Notes under the pieces: model-generated | What the model was told of the DNA's origin: nothing | What the model saw: the letters and a program-made list of their open reading frames with translations, nothing else | Databases searched by the model: none | Shown: positions 45,662 to 55,199 of the stretch, in pieces | Layout: every line of letters begins with the position of its first letter | How positions within the stretch are numbered: position 1 is the first letter of the stretch | Origin: Gillisia sp. UBA3175 | Lineage (GTDB): Bacteria > Bacteroidota > Bacteroidia > Flavobacteriales > Flavobacteriaceae | Assembly: GCA_002364325.1 (NCBI GenBank) | Contig: DEXV01000008.1 | Span: 1 to 64,000, forward strand | DNA length: 64,000 nt | Reading direction: 5' to 3' | Translations under genes and position numbers: made by a program

Positions 45662-48559
45662 TTATTTTAAAGTAAAGGCAACTCTGGCAAATAAAAATCT
45701 ACCACCAATACCAAATTGTTGTGCTCTTCTGGACCAGTCGAATCTTCCATCACTACGGTTTCCAAATTCAGCTTCAGCTCTATCTGGATACACATCTAAT
45801 AAATTATTTGCTCCAACAGTAAGAGTAAGAGCATCTGAAGCTTTATATCCTAACGAAAGATCGGTCACGATCTTAGATCCAAATACTTGTTGATTGGCAA
45901 TAGTATTTACTGCCTCTGTAACTTCCCCAAAGAATACATTTCTTAAAAATACATTGAAGTTGCCAGCAGTTAAGCTATTGGTAAGGTTAACTTTTGTTCT
46001 TGGAACCGCCTCTTCTAAATAAACTCTACTATCTTCAGGAAAATAAGTACCAACTAGATCAGCACGTCTTAATATATCTGAAGAATTTATATCTCCAACC
46101 TGCTTTGTCTTCGATAATGTTGCTGCGAGATCCGATTTTAAAGTAAATCCATTATTAAAGGTGGCATTGTGAGTAAGCACTAGATCTATTCCTTTAGATT
46201 CAGTATCTATAGCGTTAGCGAAAAAGGAAGCAGCTGTTGCATTGGCTTGAGACAATAAATTGAATAATTCTAATTGAGCACCAACATATTCTCCATCTGC
46301 ATTTTTCTTAGGCTCAAACTGCCCTGTATAAACTACCCTATCATCTATAGCAACAAAATAACCGTCTACCGTTAAAGATAAATTAGCGTCTGGAATTTGT
46401 GCGGTAAAACCAACACTCAAACTTTGTGAAGTTTCTTCTTTTAATTGCGGAATACCTAACAATTTGGCCGCACGACTATCGTTTGTAAATGTTCCAACTT
46501 CTTGAGGGTTTCCAGCGTTATCAAATATTGTGGAAGTAGAATTGAAATATAACTGATGTAAAGAAGGAGCTCTAAAGCCTGTATTTACTGCTCCTCTTAT
46601 ATTTACATTGTCTGTTAATTTATATCTAGAAGATACTTTAAAATTTATAGTAGATCCAAAATCTGAATAATCTTCAAACCTAGATGCGAATGTCAACAAG
46701 AATTGTTCGGTAAGATCTGCTTCAATATCAAAATATCCAGCTATACTGCTTCGTTCACGTGATAATTCATTTTTCGGACTAAATCCTGGAAAAACTTGAG
46801 ATCCACCAGGCCTACTTCTTCCAAAAAAATCTGTTGCCGGAGACTGCGAAGCCATGGTTATTGGAGTACCATTTTCTGTATATTGCTCATAAGAACCTCT
46901 TTCCCCTGCAACGATCTGATAATTCTCTAATCTATATTCTGCACCAAAAGCTATATTTAATCCAGCAAAAAGATCTTCATAAAAATTAGAAATATCTAGA
47001 TTTGTAGTGTTTTGAGCAAAGGAGAATCCACCAGCATCAAAAGTAGTTGGACTTGCCTGCTTTAGAGATGCATTAGAAGTATTAGATATTAAATACAAGA
47101 ATTCATTTTTCCCCCAGGTATTACTAAAATCTACTTCCCATTCTCCTATTTTTCCTTTAATTCCAGCTGCAATAGATTTATCGTTGATCTTAGAATTAAT
47201 TTCTGGCAAAAATCCATCGATATATATTGGAGTATATGTTCTGTTTTGATTTGGCAATCTATAAAATCCAGCCGAATTTCCTCTTCTTGAACTTATACCT
47301 GCAAAGGAATATAATTCGGTCCCTTCATCATCTAATGGCAAAGAAAAATTCGCAAAGAATCTTCCTCCTCTTAGTGCCGATTGACCTACTCTCATATTAT
47401 AATCACTTCTTACTTGATTTCGAGCATTCAATTCATCTTCGGTAACATCAACATTTAATAATGATTGTAAAGTTGCTCTATCTGGCGCAGCATTAATATC
47501 TTCTCTTAATTGTTGGTTGAAATAAGAAACTCCTTGTGCATAAAGCTGAATTTGCTCATTGGTAAGATTGGTAATATCTACTCCATCTCTAAATGCAACA
47601 TTTTCAATTGCGTTGTATGCATTAAAAATAGTGCCTTCCCATTCTTTCATTCTGCTATAGTCTTCACGATAATCAAAATCTCCCGAGAAATTAATAAATC
47701 CACCATTATCTCCTAAGCCTATTCCATAACTTGCAGCAACATTTACTGTTTCCCCATCTACACCGCCAGTTTGATCGTTTGCATTTTCTGTAAAATTGGC
47801 CCCAGTAGTAACTGAAAGATTTAATTCGTCTATATTCTTATTCAACACAATATTTATAACTCCAGCAATAGCATCAGATCCATATTGAGCGGAAGCACCA
47901 TCTCTTAATACTTCTATTCTTTGAATTGCTGCCGCAGGAATAGCATTTAGATCGGTTCCTACACTACCTCTACCAAAGGTTCCATTCACATTTATTAAAG
48001 AAGAGTTATGTCTTCGCTTACCGTTTATCAAGACCAAAACTTGATCTGGCCCCAATCCTCTTAGAGAAGCAGGATCTATATGATCTGTTCCATCTGAAAT
48101 TGTTTGGGTATTCGAAGTAAATGAAGGCGCTACATAGTTCAGCATTTGGTTTAAGTTAACCTGAGGAACCGCATTGGAAAGTTCCTTAATATTTAATACA
48201 TCTATGGGAACCGTAGATTCTACAACAGTTCTACCTGGGTTTCTAGATCCTACAAGCATAACTTCGCTTAAGGCTAATCCAGATACCATCGTTACATTCA
48301 TTTGTGCATTTTGGATCTCAACTTCCTTGTTATCAAATCCTACAAAAGAAAAAACCAAGGTCTGACCCATGCTTGCTTCAATATTAAATTTACCGTCAAA
48401 ATCTGTAATGGTTCCCTTATTGGTACCTTTAATAGCTACTGAAACTCCGCCTAAAGGTAAATTTTGATCGTCTACAACTGTACCTGAAATTTCTTGAGTT
48501 TGAGCTTGAATTCCCAAAGTGAGAAAAAACAAGCAAAACATTACGTAAAAATTCTTCAT
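45662..48559 (-). CDS. TonB-dependent receptor (SusC/BtuB-like, with CarboxypepD_reg domain)
   Basis: 965 residues with a signal peptide ([20 protein letters not shown]). A regulatory domain ([20 protein letters not shown]..., about 22-105) precedes the plug ([47 protein letters not shown]) and a barrel ending [11 protein letters not shown]. Monocistronic; no SusD partner and no B12 riboswitch seen, so the ligand is undetermined. Confidence 0.94.
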   Translation of the reverse strand: MKNFYVMFCLFFLTLGIQAQTQEISGTVVDDQNLPLGGVSVAIKGTNKGTITDFDGKFNIEASMGQTLVFSFVGFDNKEVEIQNAQMNVTMVSGLALSEVMLVGSRNPGRTVVESTVPIDVLNIKELSNAVPQVNLNQMLNYVAPSFTSNTQTISDGTDHIDPASLRGLGPDQVLVLINGKRRHNSSLINVNGTFGRGSVGTDLNAIPAAAIQRIEVLRDGASAQYGSDAIAGVINIVLNKNIDELNLSVTTGANFTENANDQTGGVDGETVNVAASYGIGLGDNGGFINFSGDFDYREDYSRMKEWEGTIFNAYNAIENVAFRDGVDITNLTNEQIQLYAQGVSYFNQQLREDINAAPDRATLQSLLNVDVTEDELNARNQVRSDYNMRVGQSALRGGRFFANFSLPLDDEGTELYSFAGISSRRGNSAGFYRLPNQNRTYTPIYIDGFLPEINSKINDKSIAAGIKGKIGEWEVDFSNTWGKNEFLYLISNTSNASLKQASPTTFDAGGFSFAQNTTNLDISNFYEDLFAGLNIAFGAEYRLENYQIVAGERGSYEQYTENGTPITMASQSPATDFFGRSRPGGSQVFPGFSPKNELSRERSSIAGYFDIEADLTEQFLLTFASRFEDYSDFGSTINFKVSSRYKLTDNVNIRGAVNTGFRAPSLHQLYFNSTSTIFDNAGNPQEVGTFTNDSRAAKLLGIPQLKEETSQSLSVGFTAQIPDANLSLTVDGYFVAIDDRVVYTGQFEPKKNADGEYVGAQLELFNLLSQANATAASFFANAIDTESKGIDLVLTHNATFNNGFTLKSDLAATLSKTKQVGDINSSDILRRADLVGTYFPEDSRVYLEEAVPRTKVNLTNSLTAGNFNVFLRNVFFGEVTEAVNTIANQQVFGSKIVTDLSLGYKASDALTLTVGANNLLDVYPDRAEAEFGNRSDGRFDWSRRAQQFGIGGRFLFARVAFTLK

Positions 48560-48678
48560 AAGTTTCTATTTTTGGTTTTTCCCAAAGATAACTAATTTGA
48601 ATTAATTCAATTTTTAATTATCTTAAAATCATGATTTTAATTCAACTGTTTACCTAAAAATATAAACTTTATATCCTA

Positions 48679-49920
48679 ATGATTTCGAAAAAAAACATAA
48701 TTGACAGGTTTATTAGCTATGTGACCATAGATACTCAAAGTGATCCGGACAGCCAATCCACTCCAAGCACAAAAAAACAATGGGATCTAGCAAATAGGCT
48801 AGCCGTGGAACTAAAGAAGATTGGCTTGGAAGAAGTTGAAATAGATGATAATGCTTATATAATGGCAACTTTACCAGCTAATGTGGCACATAAAGTTCCC
48901 GTTATTGGTTTTGTATCTCATTTTGATACCTCTCCAGATTTTACTGGAACTAATGTAAATCCGCAGATCATAGAAGATTATGATGGAAAAGATATCGTTT
49001 TAAATAAAGAACAAGATATTATTCTCTCTCCAGATTATTTTGAAGATCTTTTGCAGTATAAAGGACAAACTTTGATCACGACAGATGGAACCACGCTTTT
49101 AGGGGCAGATGATAAAGCTGGTATTACTGAAATAGTATCGGCAATGGAATATTTGGTGAACAATCCACAGATCCCACACGGAAAAATTAGGGTAGGTTTT
49201 ACTCCAGATGAAGAGATTGGTAGAGGTGCACACAAATTTGATGTGAAAAAATTTGGAGCAGATTGGGCCTATACCATGGATGGTAGCCAGATTGGGGAAT
49301 TAGAATATGAAAATTTTAATGCGGCTGGAGCAGTTGTGAAAATTAAAGGAAAAATAGTTCATCCTGGATATGCAAAGGATAAGATGATCAACAGCATGTA
49401 TATTGCTCAAGACTTCATTAACTCACTGCCAAGACTAGAAACTCCAGAACATACCGAGGATAGACAAGGATTTTTCCATTTAACAGATATAGATGGAGAT
49501 GTGGAAGAAACTACCTTGAAATATATTATTCGTGACCACGATAAGAATCATTTTGAAGCTAGAAAGGAAATGTTTAGCAAATTAGCTTTAGAAATTAATA
49601 CGCAACATGAAAGAGAAGTAATCAAGATCGAATTAAAAGATCAATATTACAACATGAGGGAAAAAGTAGAACCGGTAATGCACATTGTAGATATTGCAGA
49701 AGAAGCAATGAAACAATTGAATATTGAACCCTTGATCAAACCTATTAGAGGTGGAACAGATGGATCTCAATTAAGCTTTATGGGCTTACCATGTCCTAAC
49801 ATATTTGCCGGTGGGCACAACTTTCATGGAAGATTTGAATATGTTCCTGTAGAGAGCATGCAAAAAGCAGTAGAGGTTATTGTGAAGATAGCAGAGATCA
49901 CTTCTGAAAAATATAAGTAG
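48679..49920 (+). CDS. pepT: Peptidase T (tripeptide aminopeptidase)
   Basis: 413 residues, cytoplasmic M20 metallopeptidase that removes N-terminal residues from tripeptides. Metal ligands and catalytic residues lie in [44 protein letters not shown] and [10 protein letters not shown]. Full length. Monocistronic, divergent from the receptor. Confidence 0.96.
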   Translation: MISKKNIIDRFISYVTIDTQSDPDSQSTPSTKKQWDLANRLAVELKKIGLEEVEIDDNAYIMATLPANVAHKVPVIGFVSHFDTSPDFTGTNVNPQIIEDYDGKDIVLNKEQDIILSPDYFEDLLQYKGQTLITTDGTTLLGADDKAGITEIVSAMEYLVNNPQIPHGKIRVGFTPDEEIGRGAHKFDVKKFGADWAYTMDGSQIGELEYENFNAAGAVVKIKGKIVHPGYAKDKMINSMYIAQDFINSLPRLETPEHTEDRQGFFHLTDIDGDVEETTLKYIIRDHDKNHFEARKEMFSKLALEINTQHEREVIKIELKDQYYNMREKVEPVMHIVDIAEEAMKQLNIEPLIKPIRGGTDGSQLSFMGLPCPNIFAGGHNFHGRFEYVPVESMQKAVEVIVKIAEITSEKYK

Positions 49921-49950
49921 TTGAGTTTTACGATTTAATCTGCTTAAATA

Positions 49951-49984
49951 ATAAAGGAGCAATATCAATTGCTCCTTTATTTAT
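49951..49984. terminator. Bidirectional terminator
   Basis: ATAAAGGAGCAAT / ATTGCTCCTTTAT stem with a 4-base loop between pepT and the converging barrel gene. Confidence 0.93.
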
Positions 49985-50004
49985 GTTTTTTCTAGTGAAA
50001 CGGA

Positions 50005-50721
50005 TTAAAAATAACAGCTTCCCCCTCTTCTACGTTTCCCTTTATTTTCTGAATCCCATAATTTTAAAGTTAAACTAACGATTATTTGGTTTAATCGTTG
50101 ATCATTTATAGTGGCTCTATTTATGCCGAATACGCCACCATTTGCAAAGTCTACACTTTGAACTTCTTTAGATGATAGCGCGTAATCGTACCTAACATCC
50201 ACTCCAATAATTCCAAATTCTGCTTTAGCTCCTATCTGAGCCGAGAATGGAGTATCTTGCACTACTATCCCCGGAGGTTCGTTAGTTCCTGAAGCATTTT
50301 CCAATCCAAATAAAGTAACATCTATAATATTTTTATAAGCTGCTCCCACATAAAGATCTAATGGACCATAAACATTATATCCAACAAGAACGGGTACACT
50401 TAATTCCTTAATATTATATAATGAATTATAATTCTGAAATTCGAAAGTAGATTCTAGATTAGAGTAAACCACTTCGGGACGAATAAAGAATTTGCCAAAA
50501 TTCACTTGAACCCATCCACCCCCATGATATCCAATTTCTCCAACCGCATCGAAAGTATCGCTAGTATATTGAGCAGGAAGTCCAGAATCGTTACCTGTAA
50601 TTTGTCCACCTGAAGTTTTATTAATTCCTCCTTTTAAACCAACCTTAAATTGCTGAGCTTGAATAGTAGAAAATGATTGGCAAGTAATGGCAAAAAGAAT
50701 TGCAATAACTAATTTATTCAT
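50005..50721 (-). CDS. Outer-membrane beta-barrel protein (PorT-like)
   Basis: 238 residues with a signal peptide (MNKLVIAILFAITCQSFSTIQA), then strands starting FKVGLKGGINKTSGGQ. Family resemblance to the barrel at 15154-15750 is visible (VGYNVYGPLDLYVGAAY here versus LLGLNVLGPLNIKAG there). It has an odd C-terminus, NKGKRRRGGSCYF, after a strand ending SLTLKLWD: a basic tail with a single cysteine. Ligand and role unknown. Confidence 0.82.
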   Translation of the reverse strand: MNKLVIAILFAITCQSFSTIQAQQFKVGLKGGINKTSGGQITGNDSGLPAQYTSDTFDAVGEIGYHGGGWVQVNFGKFFIRPEVVYSNLESTFEFQNYNSLYNIKELSVPVLVGYNVYGPLDLYVGAAYKNIIDVTLFGLENASGTNEPPGIVVQDTPFSAQIGAKAEFGIIGVDVRYDYALSSKEVQSVDFANGGVFGINRATINDQRLNQIIVSLTLKLWDSENKGKRRRGGSCYF

Positions 50722-50854
50722 ATAAAAATGGTTAGTTCAATTAATGAATTGGATGGTAAATATATTATATAAAAAAATAACTTTCACTTGTTTTCCTAAG
50801 CAATTAACGCATCAAAAATAAAAAAATTATATATTTCTTAAGTTATATCAAAAT

Positions 50855-50908
50855 AAAAGGTTGTCCCAAATATCGAAATTTTAATATTCAATACAAGGAC
50901 AACCTTTT
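50855..50908 (-). terminator. Terminator after the subtilase gene
   Basis: AAAAGGTTGTCC / GGACAACCTTTT arms (12 bp) with a 30-base AT-rich loop, followed on the minus strand by a T-rich tail. Confidence 0.75.
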
Positions 50909-50925
50909 TTATATTATAATTTTAT

Positions 50926-52167
50926 TTAGTGAACTATAATCGCATCTGGATTTCCATCAGGATCATTTAGAACAGTACCATCAGTACGAGCTGTACCTAA
51001 CAGTAATACTCCTGCAGCATGTGGAGAAGCCATAGAAGTTCCACTAATAGTATTATATCCTCCACCTTTCCAAGTAGATTTAACAGCTACACCTGGCGCC
51101 GCAAAATCTACTGGAGGGTTCCCAAAGTTGGAAAAACTAGCCCATCTATCGTTTACATCCATTGCAGAAATTGTTACGATATTTGCTCCATTTACTCTAG
51201 CAGGCGAACTATTATTAGCATCGCTACTTTCGTTTCCTGCAGCTAAAGCGAATTTAATTCCCTTATTAGAGGCTGCCAAAATTGCATCATCTAAGGCTTG
51301 GGAAACTGGTCCACCTAAACTTAAATTAGCAACATCACCACTAACGGCATTAGCACCAACATAATCTACTCCAGCAATAACTCCCGAGTAAGATCCACTT
51401 CCTCTGCTATCTAGTACTTTTACCGGAATCACAGTTGCACCTGGAGCAACTCCTATTACTCCAATTGTATTATTTATAGCCGCAATAGTTCCCGCTACAT
51501 GAGAACCATGTCCATTGCCATCATCTGGAGAACCTGCATCTTTTCCAGAAGTAAAAGCATTAAAAGAACGAGAAGCATCTACATTTAAGTCTGGATGGTC
51601 TATATCTATTCCAGTATCTACTACCCAAGCCACATTAGTTCCCGTGTAACTAGACACCCCTTTTACCCTTAAAATACCATAAGGTGTTTCCTGCGTTCCA
51701 GTTCCAGTTCCTGGGTCTGGTGTGCCACAAGGACCACCGTTTGGAGTACCACATGGTGGTGCAAAACTTACTACTCTATCTTGCTCGATATATTTTACTC
51801 CCTTATTATTTTTTAAAATCTCTAATTGAGCTTTATCTAATTTTAAAGTTGCTCCGCTAATCGCATTGCTATAAACATTTACAATCTCTGCATTTACTGA
51901 AGCTTCATTTAAAAATCTTTTAGTTTCAGATTGCATTTCGGCTTGGGCCTTAACATAATTATTAGGAAACTTAGAGGAAACATTGGCTACAGCGCCATCT
52001 CTAAAGACTACGATATATTGCCCATCAATATTTTGAGCATCAAAGTTTGCGTCTACTTCGGTAAATGCTTCTGCATCTGTTGAAGTATTTTGATCCTCTG
52101 TACAGGAAAAGAAAAATGCAGAAGTGGCCATAATAGCAACCCCAACTTTTAGTTTAGATTTTAACAT
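50926..52167 (-). CDS. S8-family (subtilisin-like) serine protease lipoprotein
   Basis: 413 residues. The signal peptide ends at a lipobox (FFFSC, C22). An I9-type propeptide (about 48-136, YIVVFRDGA...VKYIEQDRVV) is followed by a linker in which CGTP occurs twice (139-150). The catalytic domain then carries D184 (VVDTGID), H220 (GHGSHVAG) and S377 (GTSMASPHAAG). It ends soon after the domain (DGNPDAIIVH) with no type IX sorting domain, unlike many flavobacterial secreted proteases, so it is probably an anchored lipoprotein. Monocistronic. Confidence 0.94.
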   Translation of the reverse strand: MLKSKLKVGVAIMATSAFFFSCTEDQNTSTDAEAFTEVDANFDAQNIDGQYIVVFRDGAVANVSSKFPNNYVKAQAEMQSETKRFLNEASVNAEIVNVYSNAISGATLKLDKAQLEILKNNKGVKYIEQDRVVSFAPPCGTPNGGPCGTPDPGTGTGTQETPYGILRVKGVSSYTGTNVAWVVDTGIDIDHPDLNVDASRSFNAFTSGKDAGSPDDGNGHGSHVAGTIAAINNTIGVIGVAPGATVIPVKVLDSRGSGSYSGVIAGVDYVGANAVSGDVANLSLGGPVSQALDDAILAASNKGIKFALAAGNESSDANNSSPARVNGANIVTISAMDVNDRWASFSNFGNPPVDFAAPGVAVKSTWKGGGYNTISGTSMASPHAAGVLLLGTARTDGTVLNDPDGNPDAIIVH

Positions 52168-52235
52168 CTTTAAATAGTTTTTGGTTAAAAATTCGTTAAT
52201 AATATTATCAAATCTAAACTTTTATAAATAAAAAC

Positions 52236-52265
52236 AAAAAAAATCCGTGAGTTAGTTCACGGATT
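52236..52265 (-). terminator. Terminator of the rhodanese unit
   Basis: AATCCGTGA / TCACGGATT stem with a short loop; on the minus strand the tail is TTTTTTTTGTTTTT. Lies 95 bases past the second rhodanese gene. Confidence 0.9.
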
Positions 52266-52359
52266 ATCTTAGAGTTATGCTGTATTTAATCAAGTATTGT
52301 AGGAATAATAAGACCTAAGTAGAATATGTTAAAGTTTTAATTTCAATTAATTTTGGAGT

Positions 52360-52731
52360 CTAATTATCAGGATTCCATTTCTTAATTCCTCCATCAAGGA
52401 TATAGATTTGTTTAAATCCCATTTCATTTAAAATTGAGGCGGCTTTCGCAGTATTATTATCGGTTGTGAAATATATAGCAATTGGAAGTTCCATGTCCAA
52501 TGATTTTAAATTGGTTCGGAAATCTTCATTGTCAATAACATTACTAGCATTTACTAAATGTGATGTTTTAAAATCTTCTTTCCCCTTAATTTCAGTTTGC
52601 GGAAGAGAGGCATATTGAATATGTGTATTCAATTCCTCTACTGTAACAGTTTCTATTTCTGTCGATTTAGATTTGATGCAACCTTGAAAAAGGAATACAA
52701 ATAAAAAAATAGAAGTCAGTACTTTTTTCAT
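52360..52731 (-). CDS. Rhodanese-like lipoprotein without the catalytic cysteine
   Basis: 123 residues with a lipobox (FLFQGC, C18). A short rhodanese fold (VTVEELNTHIQ, HLVNASNVIDN, IYILDGGIKKWN) is clear. At the place of the catalytic cysteine loop (YCRSG in the neighbour) it reads YFTTDNNTA, so sulfur transfer is unlikely. It may be a redox-inactive binding or scaffold protein. Starts 5 bases after the active paralogue. Confidence 0.8.
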   Translation of the reverse strand: MKKVLTSIFLFVFLFQGCIKSKSTEIETVTVEELNTHIQYASLPQTEIKGKEDFKTSHLVNASNVIDNEDFRTNLKSLDMELPIAIYFTTDNNTAKAASILNEMGFKQIYILDGGIKKWNPDN

Positions 52732-52736
52732 TCAAA

Positions 52737-53060
52737 TTATTTTTTTTCTATCGAGCCGTCCCAATCGGTAATTCCACCCATTAGATTATTAGCATTTTCG
52801 AAACCTTGTTGGTTCATTAATGCACAAGCTTGTGCACTTCTTGCCCCGGATCTACAATACACATAGTAATTCTTAGATTTATCCAGTTTTTCAATCTCAT
52901 CTATAAATCCTTGCCCTTTATAAATATCTATATTTGTGGCGGTTGGAATATATCCTTCAACAAATTCTTCCTCTGTGCGCACATCCAGAATTACAGCGTT
53001 TTCGTCTTCGCTAACTTCTTTGGACCATTGCTCTTGTGTAAGGTTTTTCATATTTATCAT
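52737..53060 (-). CDS. Rhodanese-like sulfurtransferase
   Basis: 107 residues (104 if the ATG at 53051 is used). Cytoplasmic single-domain rhodanese with the active-site loop YVYCRSGARSAQA carrying the persulfide cysteine, and earlier AVILDVRTEEEFVEGYIPTATNI. First gene of a two-gene unit with the cysteine-less lipoprotein. Confidence 0.92.
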   Translation of the reverse strand: MINMKNLTQEQWSKEVSEDENAVILDVRTEEEFVEGYIPTATNIDIYKGQGFIDEIEKLDKSKNYYVYCRSGARSAQACALMNQQGFENANNLMGGITDWDGSIEKK

Positions 53061-53263
53061 TTTTATGCTGAACTAAAAGTATTATTAATTGTAAATATAA
53101 CGTAAAGGAAATTATCAATTAATTTCAGAATTAAAAAAATCGAAAATTATTAACTCTTTATCTAACGCCATTTTATAACGAATATTGAGTTCAAGCAATT
53201 TAAGTTATTCCAAGCCCTATAAAATTTTAACAAAATATTAAACCGCAGCTGAAAAAGTTAATT

Positions 53264-53292
53264 TACATTTGTACATACAAATATTGTACAAA
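53264..53292 (+). promoter_or_regulatory. MarR operator overlapping the -7 element
   Basis: Perfect inverted repeat TTTGTACA (53268-53275) - N9 - TGTACAAA (53285-53292). The left arm overlaps the -7 TACATTTG (53264-53271); the right arm ends 3 bases before the ATG at 53296. A dimeric MarR protein here would block its own operon. Confidence 0.75.
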
Positions 53293-53295
53293 CAA

Positions 53296-53748
53296 ATGAA
53301 AATAGAAGATCTTCTTCAAACTGAAAAAACACTCCCCCCATCTCGCAAGTTACTTCTTAGTATTTTGCACACTACCAATTTGATAAATGATAAGATCTCT
53401 GATGCTTTAAAACCTTTTGATATAAGCATTCCGCAGTTCAATGTTTTAAGAATATTACGAGGTCAAAAAGGGAAACCCGCTAATTTATCAACCATCCAAG
53501 AAAGAATGGTAAGTAAAATGAGCAACACCACCCGCATTGTAGATAAACTAATCACCAAGGAATATGTAGAAAGAGTCATCTGTGAAAAGAATCGCAGAAA
53601 AGTGGAAATTACAATTACCATTAAAGGATTGCACTTTTTAAAAGAAATAGATCCAATTATAGATAAAACTGAAGACATGTTAACAGAGAATCTAACTGCT
53701 TCAGAATTAGAAGATCTTACAACTAAATTACAAAAACTATTAAAATAA
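53296..53748 (+). CDS. MarR-family transcriptional regulator
   Basis: 150 residues from ATG 53296 (MKIEDLLQTEKTLPPSRKLL); an ATG at 53269 is in frame but falls inside the operator. Winged-helix domain at about 30-120 with FNVLRILRG, STIQERMVSKMSNTTRIVDKL (recognition helix) and the wing VICEKNRRKVEITIT. Autorepression through the adjacent palindrome is likely. First gene of a MarR-nitroreductase-YceI unit. No obvious redox cysteine pair: the only cysteine is in the wing region (ICEKN). Confidence 0.9.
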   Translation: MKIEDLLQTEKTLPPSRKLLLSILHTTNLINDKISDALKPFDISIPQFNVLRILRGQKGKPANLSTIQERMVSKMSNTTRIVDKLITKEYVERVICEKNRRKVEITITIKGLHFLKEIDPIIDKTEDMLTENLTASELEDLTTKLQKLLK

Positions 53749-53752
53749 AATC

Positions 53753-54385
53753 ATGAGTACTTATATAGACGATTTAAACTGGAGATATGCCACCAAGAAA
53801 TTTGATGCGAACAGAGAGGTTTCGACAAAAGATATTGAAACTTTACTAGAAGTAATTCAGCTTACAGCTTCATCTTATGGCTTACAACCCTACGAGATAA
53901 TTGTGGTAAAAGATGCCAAAATTAGAGAACAATTAAAATTAGCAGCTTGGAATCAATCTCAAATTACAGATGCTTCAGAAATTATTGTATTTGCCAACAA
54001 GACAAATATTACCAGTAACGATATAGATTCTTATTTAAAGGATATCGCAAAAATTCGCTCTCTAAAACTTGATGATCTAGCTGGATTAAAAGGGATGTTA
54101 GAATCTACAATTTTGAAATTAAATCCTGAAGATCAAAATGCATGGGCAGCAAAACAAGCGTATATCGCTTTAGGAAACCTGCTTTCTGCCGCAGCGAATC
54201 TTAAAATAGATACATGTCCTATGGAGGGTTTTGATGTTATAAAATTCGATTCTATCTTAAATCTGAAGGAAAAAGGACTTACTGCTGCAGTGATTGCAAC
54301 TGTAGGATATAGAAGTGTAGATGACCAAACGCAATATGCTGCCAAAGTGAGAAAAAGCAAAGAAGACTTAATAAGTAAAATATAA
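53753..54385 (+). CDS. Nitroreductase-family NAD(P)H oxidoreductase
   Basis: 210 residues, FMN-dependent fold: start LNWRYATKKFDANREVS binds the FMN phosphate, ASSYGLQPYEIIVVKD and AAANLKIDTCPMEGFD follow in the expected order. It reduces quinones or nitro compounds; the physiological substrate is unknown. Lies 4 bases after marR, so it is presumably induced with it by reactive compounds. Confidence 0.92.
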   Translation: MSTYIDDLNWRYATKKFDANREVSTKDIETLLEVIQLTASSYGLQPYEIIVVKDAKIREQLKLAAWNQSQITDASEIIVFANKTNITSNDIDSYLKDIAKIRSLKLDDLAGLKGMLESTILKLNPEDQNAWAAKQAYIALGNLLSAAANLKIDTCPMEGFDVIKFDSILNLKEKGLTAAVIATVGYRSVDDQTQYAAKVRKSKEDLISKI

Positions 54386-54407
54386 ACCAAAAAAAAAGAG
54401 AATTATT

Positions 54408-54977
54408 ATGAAAAAGAATGTTTTAAAAGGAGCTGCGGCTTCAGTAATTGTATTAACAACATTAGCATTTACAACTATGAAAAAAGAAATAAACATTAAA
54501 GAAAGCAATGTAACATGGACAGGTAAAAAAGTTACAGGATCACATACTGGAACTATTCAGCTAAAAAGTGGATTCTTCAATATAGAAGATGAAAAATTGG
54601 TTGGAGGAGAATTTGTAATGGACATGACAAGCATTTCTAATACAGATCTTTCTGGGGATAGCAAAGGAAAATTAGAAGGACATTTAAAATCTGAAGATTT
54701 CTTTGGTGTAGAAAAGCACCCAACTTCTAAATTAGTGATTACAAGTATCGCTTCTAAAGGAAACGGATCTTACGGAGTTGTCGGAAATCTAACTATTAAA
54801 AACATTACAAAACCTGTAAATTTCGATCTTGAAATGAAGGATAATTCTGCACAAGCAAAACTTTCTATAGACAGATCTAAATATGATGTAAGATATGGTT
54901 CTGGAAGCTTTTTTGATGACTTAGGGGACAAAACTATCTACGATAATTTTGACCTAGTCGTAAATCTAAAATTCTAA
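54408..54977 (+). CDS. YceI-family periplasmic lipocalin-like protein
   Basis: 189 residues with a signal peptide (KGAAASVIVLTTLAFTTM). The YceI barrel binds isoprenoids such as polyprenyl quinones: NVTWTGKKVTGSHTGTIQLKSG, DLSGDSKGKLEGHLKSEDFFGVEKHPTSKL, and NLTIKNITKPVNF are typical. Third gene of the MarR operon, 22 bases after the reductase. Co-regulation of a quinone-reductase-type enzyme and a quinone-binding protein is plausible. Confidence 0.93.
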   Translation: MKKNVLKGAAASVIVLTTLAFTTMKKEINIKESNVTWTGKKVTGSHTGTIQLKSGFFNIEDEKLVGGEFVMDMTSISNTDLSGDSKGKLEGHLKSEDFFGVEKHPTSKLVITSIASKGNGSYGVVGNLTIKNITKPVNFDLEMKDNSAQAKLSIDRSKYDVRYGSGSFFDDLGDKTIYDNFDLVVNLKF

Positions 54978-55023
54978 GAAATATAAAATTCATTTCAACT
55001 GAAGCATCATTTTAGACAAAACC

Positions 55024-55054
55024 TTTGTCAATTCAACAATGATACTTATATTTG
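55024..55054 (+). promoter_or_regulatory. trp operon promoter
   Basis: TTTG (55024-55027), 19-base spacer, TATATTTG (55047-55054): full consensus. The leader ATG is at 55060, only six bases beyond the -7. Confidence 0.85.
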
Positions 55055-55059
55055 AACCA

Positions 55060-55122
55060 ATGAAAAATAATACTGTACATACTTGGTGGTGGAGCAACTT
55101 ACGTCAAAACGTCGTGAAGTAA
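55060..55122 (+). CDS. trpL: trp operon leader peptide
   Basis: A 20-residue frame, MKNNTVHTWWWSNLRQNVVK, with three consecutive Trp codons (55084-55092), followed by a terminator and a matching antiterminator. This is the classic design of a ribosome-mediated attenuator. Too short for ordinary gene callers. No ribosome binding site is possible if transcription starts close to the ATG. Confidence 0.9.
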   Translation: MKNNTVHTWWWSNLRQNVVK

Positions 55123-55175
55123 CACTGCTATAGTATTTTTAAATACAAGGCTTGTCTCACGACAAGCCTTTTTTT
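55098..55175 (+). promoter_or_regulatory. trp attenuator with competing hairpins
   Basis: Protector: CTTACG (55098-55103) pairs with CGTGAAG (55113-55119, one bulge). Antiterminator: GTCGTGA (55111-55117) pairs with TCACGAC (55157-55163). Terminator: AAGGCTTGTC (55147-55156) with GACAAGCCTT (55161-55170) and seven T. A ribosome stalled on the Trp codons would mask the protector, freeing 55111-55117 to block the terminator; a ribosome at the stop codon (55120-55122) would cover it and let termination occur. Confidence 0.85.
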
Positions 55176-55199
55176 GTTTAATTTTTTTGAAACCATAAT

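Noticed and set aside
48560..48678. B12 riboswitch in front of the TonB receptor
   Set aside because: The upstream region is short and AT-rich and has no conserved B12-box sequence.
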